Source: an uncultured Granulosicoccaceae bacterium
GTDB lineage: Bacteria > Pseudomonadota > Gammaproteobacteria > Granulosicoccales > Granulosicoccaceae
Reading direction: 5' to 3'
Assembly (NCBI GenBank): GCA_938006335.1
Contig: CALLMF010000035.1
Location: 90,482-154,481, forward strand
Length of the DNA: 64,000 nucleotides
This document shows positions 59,941 to 64,000 of the stretch, piece after piece; position 1 is the first letter of the stretch; the number at the start of each line of letters is the position of its first letter. The translations under genes were made by a program, and so were the position numbers. Under the pieces are notes generated by a model, which worked only from the letters and a program-made list of their open reading frames with translations, was not told where the DNA came from and made no database searches.

Positions 59941-62900
59941 TCAATGAAAATTGTGCACACGCGAGGTCAATGAACCGAGCATCCAGGACAGATCCTCGAA
60001 GCGTTCGGCAACCATGTGAGTAACGCCTTGCTCGCGCTGGGTCACACCGTGTACCGCGACCAGTCGGGTCCCGATGATCTCCTTGCGGTGACGTTCCAGT
60101 ACCTTGGTCCAGATGATCACATTCATGGGCCCGCCTTCGTCCTCCAGTGTCATGAACATCACCCCCTTGGCGCTACCGGGGCGCTGACGCAGCTTGACGA
60201 TGCCGGCCAGACTGGCTGGATGTCGGTCCGGTACACGGCTCCAGCTGATCGAATCCATCAGTGAGAGTTCGGTCAGCTTGGGGCGCAGCAGCGCCAGCGG
60301 ATGGCGGCCCAGCGTAAGACCCAGGCTCTGGTAGTCGGACACGGTGTTCTCGCCCTCGGTCGGGGCGGCGAGTTCGAATGTCCGGTCAACCTCAGGCTCA
60401 CAAGCTGCATTCTCGATCAGCGTGGGTAGACGCTCCACACCCAACAGCTCCCATTGCGCACGATGCCGGTGACCGGCAATGCTTGCCAGCGCACCGGCGG
60501 CTGCCAGCGTCTCGGCGTCCTTCTTGTTGAGTGCCGCACGGCGCACCAGATCCTCGGCGCTGACAAAGAGCCCGTGCTCACGCGCGTTCAACACACGCGT
60601 GATGCCTTCAGTGCTCAAGCCACTGATCAGGCGCAGGCCGAGCTGTACGGCAGGTTGATGGCGTGCCGTGTTGTGCAGCAGTGCCTCGGGCAGCGTGTCG
60701 GGGGAGGTGATACCACGCTCACGACAGGACGTCGGTGGTACCAGCTGATGGTCGCGGTCGCTTGCGTTGACGTCCACCGGCAGCACTTCCACATCATGTC
60801 GTCGTGCATCCTGCAACAGCTCCGACACATCGTAGAAACCCAGCGGCTGACTGTTGAGCATGGCGCACAGAAACGCAGCAGGCTCATGGCACTTGAGCCA
60901 ACAGGAGACATAGACCAGCAAGGCAAAACTCGCCGCATGCGATTCCGGAAAACCGTACTCGCCAAATCCCTCGATCTGCTTGAAGATACGTTCGGCAAAG
61001 GCCGGCTCGTAACCGTTGTTGATCATGCCGCTGACCACCTTGTCGTGAAAGGTGGAGATCTCGCCACTACGCCGCCACGCTGCCATGGAACGGCGCAACT
61101 GATCAGCCTGGCCTGCGGTAAACCCTGCAGCCACCATCGCGATCTCCATGACCTGCTCCTGAAACACCGGCACGCCAAGGGTTCTCTGCAATACGTCCTT
61201 GAGTTCGTTGTTGGGGTAGACCACGGGCTCGAGTCCCTGACGCCGTTTCAGGTAAGGATTGACCATGCCGCCCTGTATCGGCCCCGGGCGCACGATGGAT
61301 ACCTCGATCACCAGGTCGTAGTAGTTACGCGGGCGCAGGCGCGGCAGCATCGACATCTGCGCGCGTGACTCGATCTGGAAGACGCCCACGGTGTCAGCCC
61401 GGCAGATCATGTCGTAGGTGGCGGTGTCCTCCTGGGGAAGCTCGGCCATGGTGTGGGTAATACCGCGATAGCGAGCGATACTCGCAAAGCACTTGGAGAT
61501 GGCGGTGAGCATGCCGAGCGCCAGCACGTCCACCTTCATCAGTCCGAGTTCTTCAAGATCGTTCTTGTCCCACTGGATGATGGTGCGATCGGCCATGGCC
61601 GCGTTCTCCACCGGCACCAGTGTAGAGAGATCACGGTCCGAGATCACGAAACCGCCCGTATGCTGGGACAGATGCCGCGGAAAACCAAGCAGCTCTCTCA
61701 GCAGATACAGAAACCGCGTCATCAGGGAGCTGTCCAGCTCGAAACCCATCTCGGCGAGCTTCTCTCCGATGATTTCCGTGCCGTCCCACCAGGTCATCGA
61801 ACGCGACAGCACATCGATCTGTTCTGTGGCGAGACCCAGCACCTTGCCAAGATCACGCACGGCGCTGCGCTTGCGATACGTGATGACAGTGGCCGCCAGT
61901 GCCGTACGGTGGCGACCATACTTGGCATAAAGGTATTGCATGACTTCCTCGCGCCGCTCGTGCTCGAAATCAATGTCGATATCCGGCGGCTCGTTACGCT
62001 CCTTTGAAATGAAACGCTCGAACAACAAGCGCGTCTTGCCTGGATCCACCTCGGTAATGCCGAGGCAAAAGCACACCACCGAATTGGCAGCAGACCCACG
62101 CCCCTGACACAGGATCCCCTGACGACGGGCAAACTCGACGATGTCGTTCACGGTCAGGAAGTAGGACTCGTATTCCATGTCGTGAATCAGTGCGAGCTCG
62201 TGTTTGATCTGCCGCTGAATCCGCTCTGACGCACCACCGGGCCAGCGCCTGCGCGCGCCTTGCCAGGTCAGCTCTGCCAGATGCTCTGCGGCCGTCATGC
62301 CGTCGGGCACGACCTCCTTCGGGTAGCGGTAATCGAGCTCTTCGAGACTGAAGTGACACTTCGCTGCGAAGGCCACGGCATTGTCGAGCGCCTCTGTGGG
62401 GTAGAGGCTTGCCAGTGTCCGCCGGTCACGCAGATGCCGCTCGCCATTGGGAAAAAGGCGCCGGCCAGCGTTCTCGAGTGTGCAGCCTTCACGCACACAG
62501 GTGAGGGCATCCTGCAGTGCGCGCCGCCGCCTGACATGCATGTGCACATCTCCGGTAGCGACCAGCGGCAAGTCGTGGCGCGCACCGACATCAGCGAGCC
62601 AATGCAGGTGCTTGGCGTCATACAGGCCGTAGTGAAGTTCCAGCGCAATGCCCGCCACCGGAGCGAGTGTTGCCACCCAGCTGAACCAGGCGTCCAGCCG
62701 CTGGCGCTCGGGCGGCAGGCAAGGGGGCACCAGTAACACACAGCACCCATCAATACCCGCCTGCTCGATCGTGGCTGCAGTCACCTGGTAGCTGCCTTTG
62801 CTGGCCGCACGGCGGCAGGTGGTAATCAGGCGACACAGGCGCGAATAACTGGCCGCATCGCGGACCAGCAGTACCAACCGGAAGCCATCATCCAGCGCGA

Positions 62901-63162
62901 ACTCGCTACCGATGATGAGCTGGAAGCCTGCGGCGCCCCCCGCGTCGGCGCACTCACGCACCCGACCGTGGGCGCGCACCACTCCTGCCAGCGAGCACTC
63001 ATCGGTGATGGCGAGCGCGCTGTAGCCAAGCTCCATGGCCGTGTCCACAAGTTCTTCAGGTTGCGATGCACCGCGAAGAAAACTGAAGTTGCTGACACAA
63101 TGGAGCTCTGCATAAGCGGGGCAGCGATCGGTTTCAGTGGCTGCGATGCTCATGACTGTCAT
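59941..63162 (-). CDS. dnaE2: error-prone DNA polymerase III alpha homologue DnaE2 (ImuC)
   Basis: 1073 residues. An N-terminal PHP domain (YAELHCVSNFSFLRGAS), the polymerase palm with DIDIDFEHERREEVMQYLY (catalytic Asp pair) and RGSAANSVVCF, then a tudor/OB-like C terminus. Length and sequence fit DnaE2, the mutasome polymerase used in SOS mutagenesis, not replicative DnaE (longer). A LexA box overlaps the start. ATG 63162 or in-frame ATG 63153 are both possible. imuA/imuB, the usual partners, are absent here. Confidence 0.94.
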   Translation of the reverse strand: MTVMSIAATETDRCPAYAELHCVSNFSFLRGASQPEELVDTAMELGYSALAITDECSLAGVVRAHGRVRECADAGGAAGFQLIIGSEFALDDGFRLVLLVRDAASYSRLCRLITTCRRAASKGSYQVTAATIEQAGIDGCCVLLVPPCLPPERQRLDAWFSWVATLAPVAGIALELHYGLYDAKHLHWLADVGARHDLPLVATGDVHMHVRRRRALQDALTCVREGCTLENAGRRLFPNGERHLRDRRTLASLYPTEALDNAVAFAAKCHFSLEELDYRYPKEVVPDGMTAAEHLAELTWQGARRRWPGGASERIQRQIKHELALIHDMEYESYFLTVNDIVEFARRQGILCQGRGSAANSVVCFCLGITEVDPGKTRLLFERFISKERNEPPDIDIDFEHERREEVMQYLYAKYGRHRTALAATVITYRKRSAVRDLGKVLGLATEQIDVLSRSMTWWDGTEIIGEKLAEMGFELDSSLMTRFLYLLRELLGFPRHLSQHTGGFVISDRDLSTLVPVENAAMADRTIIQWDKNDLEELGLMKVDVLALGMLTAISKCFASIARYRGITHTMAELPQEDTATYDMICRADTVGVFQIESRAQMSMLPRLRPRNYYDLVIEVSIVRPGPIQGGMVNPYLKRRQGLEPVVYPNNELKDVLQRTLGVPVFQEQVMEIAMVAAGFTAGQADQLRRSMAAWRRSGEISTFHDKVVSGMINNGYEPAFAERIFKQIEGFGEYGFPESHAASFALLVYVSCWLKCHEPAAFLCAMLNSQPLGFYDVSELLQDARRHDVEVLPVDVNASDRDHQLVPPTSCRERGITSPDTLPEALLHNTARHQPAVQLGLRLISGLSTEGITRVLNAREHGLFVSAEDLVRRAALNKKDAETLAAAGALASIAGHRHRAQWELLGVERLPTLIENAACEPEVDRTFELAAPTEGENTVSDYQSLGLTLGRHPLALLRPKLTELSLMDSISWSRVPDRHPASLAGIVKLRQRPGSAKGVMFMTLEDEGGPMNVIIWTKVLERHRKEIIGTRLVAVHGVTQREQGVTHMVAERFEDLSWMLGSLTSRVHNFH

Positions 63163-63171
63163 TTTATACAG
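63156..63171. promoter_or_regulatory. LexA (SOS) box on the dnaE2 start codon
   Basis: On the minus strand the site reads CTGT-ATAAAATG-ACAG, an exact CTGT-N8-ACAG match whose spacer contains the first dnaE2 ATG. The HAD gene starts 15 bases beyond on the other strand, so LexA binding here would block both. The AT-rich stretch 63161-63180 probably also holds promoter elements. Confidence 0.75.
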
Positions 63172-63185
63172 TATATAAAAATCTC

Positions 63186-63794
63186 ATGCCATCACACCTG
63201 GTTCTCGATATCGGCAACGTGTTGTGCCGGTGGGACGGCGACGCGCTACTGGCGAGCGTGCTGGACGCCCCCGAGGCGCGCGACCAGGCACGCAAGGCGC
63301 TACTGCAGCACCCGGACTGGATCGCCCTGGATGCCGGCACACTGACGGCAGCGCAGGCCGCCGAGCGGGCTGCCACCCGATGCGATCTACCGGCCGAGCG
63401 CCTGCTGGCAATCCTCGAGGCACTGCCCGCATCGCTGCAGGCGTTCAGCGACACCCATGACGCAGTAATACAGGCTCAGGCTGATGGGGTGCCGGTGTAC
63501 ATACTCTCCAACATGCACGCCACCTCCTGGGAGTATCTGTACGAGACCTTCCCGGTGTTTGCCGGCTGCCGCGGCGTGGTGGTGAGCTGCGAGATCCATC
63601 TGACCAAACCCGATCCGGCGATCTATCACCACCTGACAGAGCGCTTTGCACTCGAGCCTTCGGAGTGCGTATTTGTCGATGACATGCCGGAGAACATCGA
63701 GGCAGCGCGTGCCTGCGGCTGGCACGGCGCATGGCTTGAATCTCCAGAACACGGCGCGGAGCTGATACGACGCCTGAGTGCTGGCCTGCTTTAA
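63186..63794 (+). CDS. HAD-superfamily hydrolase (YihX-like)
   Basis: 202 residues. VLDIGNVLCRWDGDALL is the first HAD motif with Asp nucleophile (D-I-G-N-V variant as in YihX/haloacid-dehalogenase-like subgroup), YILSNMHATSWEYL motif II, KPDPAIYHHL motif III Lys and FVDDMPENIEAA motif IV. A phosphatase of unknown substrate, divergent from dnaE2 and sharing its LexA-box region. Confidence 0.88.
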   Translation: MPSHLVLDIGNVLCRWDGDALLASVLDAPEARDQARKALLQHPDWIALDAGTLTAAQAAERAATRCDLPAERLLAILEALPASLQAFSDTHDAVIQAQADGVPVYILSNMHATSWEYLYETFPVFAGCRGVVVSCEIHLTKPDPAIYHHLTERFALEPSECVFVDDMPENIEAARACGWHGAWLESPEHGAELIRRLSAGLL

Positions 63795-63865
63795 AGTGCC
63801 CCAGTCTGCTGGGGATGAGGTGTTCTGGTATCGTCTTCTGACACCCACAAACAAGGACCATTCAC

Positions 63866-64000
63866 ATGGATGTGAATACCCGATGCCCGCGCTGCGCGGC
63901 TGAACGTCAATCAATCGTGCGCGACGGCTTTTTCTTGAGAGCCGACGATTCGAAGAACATCCAGCGCCTCAAGTGCAAGCTCTGCGGGAAGAAATTCTCC
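63866..64000 (+). CDS. zinc-ribbon protein, start of a gene cut by the window edge
   Basis: 45 residues are visible: CPRCAAE at residues 7-13 and CKLCGKKF near residue 37 make a CxxC...CxxC ribbon, as in transposase N termini (InsA-like) and some regulators. The protein runs off the right edge, so its identity is open. It lies 71 bases after the HAD gene. Confidence 0.55.
   Translation, partial: MDVNTRCPRCAAERQSIVRDGFFLRADDSKNIQRLKCKLCGKKFS

Overview
The window looks like chromosome of a GC-rich, probably marine gammaproteobacterium. The evidence is a BamE-RecN-NadK-MutS-PncC-RecA housekeeping core in a gammaproteobacterial style, LexA boxes of the CTGT-N8-ACAG type, an aryl-polyene/xanthomonadin-like lipid cluster, organosulfonate catabolism and a Pel exopolysaccharide locus. 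The genus cannot be fixed from the sequence alone. I see no rRNA, tRNA, CRISPR array or complete insertion sequence. Genes are very tightly packed, and most operon junctions are 1-8 base stop/start overlaps.

Region 1 (1-18573) is a lipid or pigment assembly cluster. It holds an AMP-forming acyl ligase (cut by the left edge), two acyl carrier proteins, a ketosynthase, two hot-dog dehydratases, three acyltransferases, a GT2 glycosyltransferase, a LolA-like carrier, an MMPL/RND exporter, a flavoprotein carrying halogenase signatures and a JmjC/cupin oxygenase. This is the gene complement of aryl polyene (APE)/xanthomonadin clusters. It is followed by a cytochrome P450, a fatty-acyl-AMP ligase fused to an ACP domain, and a GGDEF-EAL protein.

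Region 2 (18681-26731) holds a PhyH-family dioxygenase divergent from a hybrid histidine kinase. Next is a four-gene operon for C3-sulfonates (HpsN-type sulfopropanediol dehydrogenase, FMN-dependent hydroxyacid dehydrogenase, two-subunit sulfopyruvate decarboxylase) that would run dihydroxypropanesulfonate to sulfolactate to sulfopyruvate to sulfoacetaldehyde. A DHH phosphoesterase closes the region.

Region 3 (26742-34560) is the DNA-repair and housekeeping core: bamE, recN, nadK and mutS on the minus strand, and pncC, a small secreted coiled-coil protein and recA (with an upstream LexA box) on the plus strand.

Region 4 (34845-48038) is a complete Pel polysaccharide locus in the order pelC-D-E-F-G-A-B. 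PelA carries an extra N-terminal lipoprotein PelC-like module, so the locus encodes two PelC-type domains. PelD keeps an RxxD motif for c-di-GMP.

Region 5 (48188-54311) is a protocatechuate 4,5-cleavage operon (ligU, ligJ, ligI, pobA, ligB, ligC), preceded by a perfect 9-bp inverted repeat that is a likely operator. ligA and an aldolase gene (ligK) are absent.

Region 6 (54320-58428) is an opposing five-gene catabolic operon (aldehyde dehydrogenase, luciferase-like monooxygenase, an unrecognised 65-residue protein, alpha/beta hydrolase, amino-acid-synthesis-family protein), with a divergent LysR regulator.

Region 7 (59418-64000) holds recX, an error-prone polymerase dnaE2 whose LexA box covers its own start codon, a HAD hydrolase and the start of a zinc-ribbon protein. 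RecX normally sits next to RecA; here about 25 kb of accessory genes separates them.
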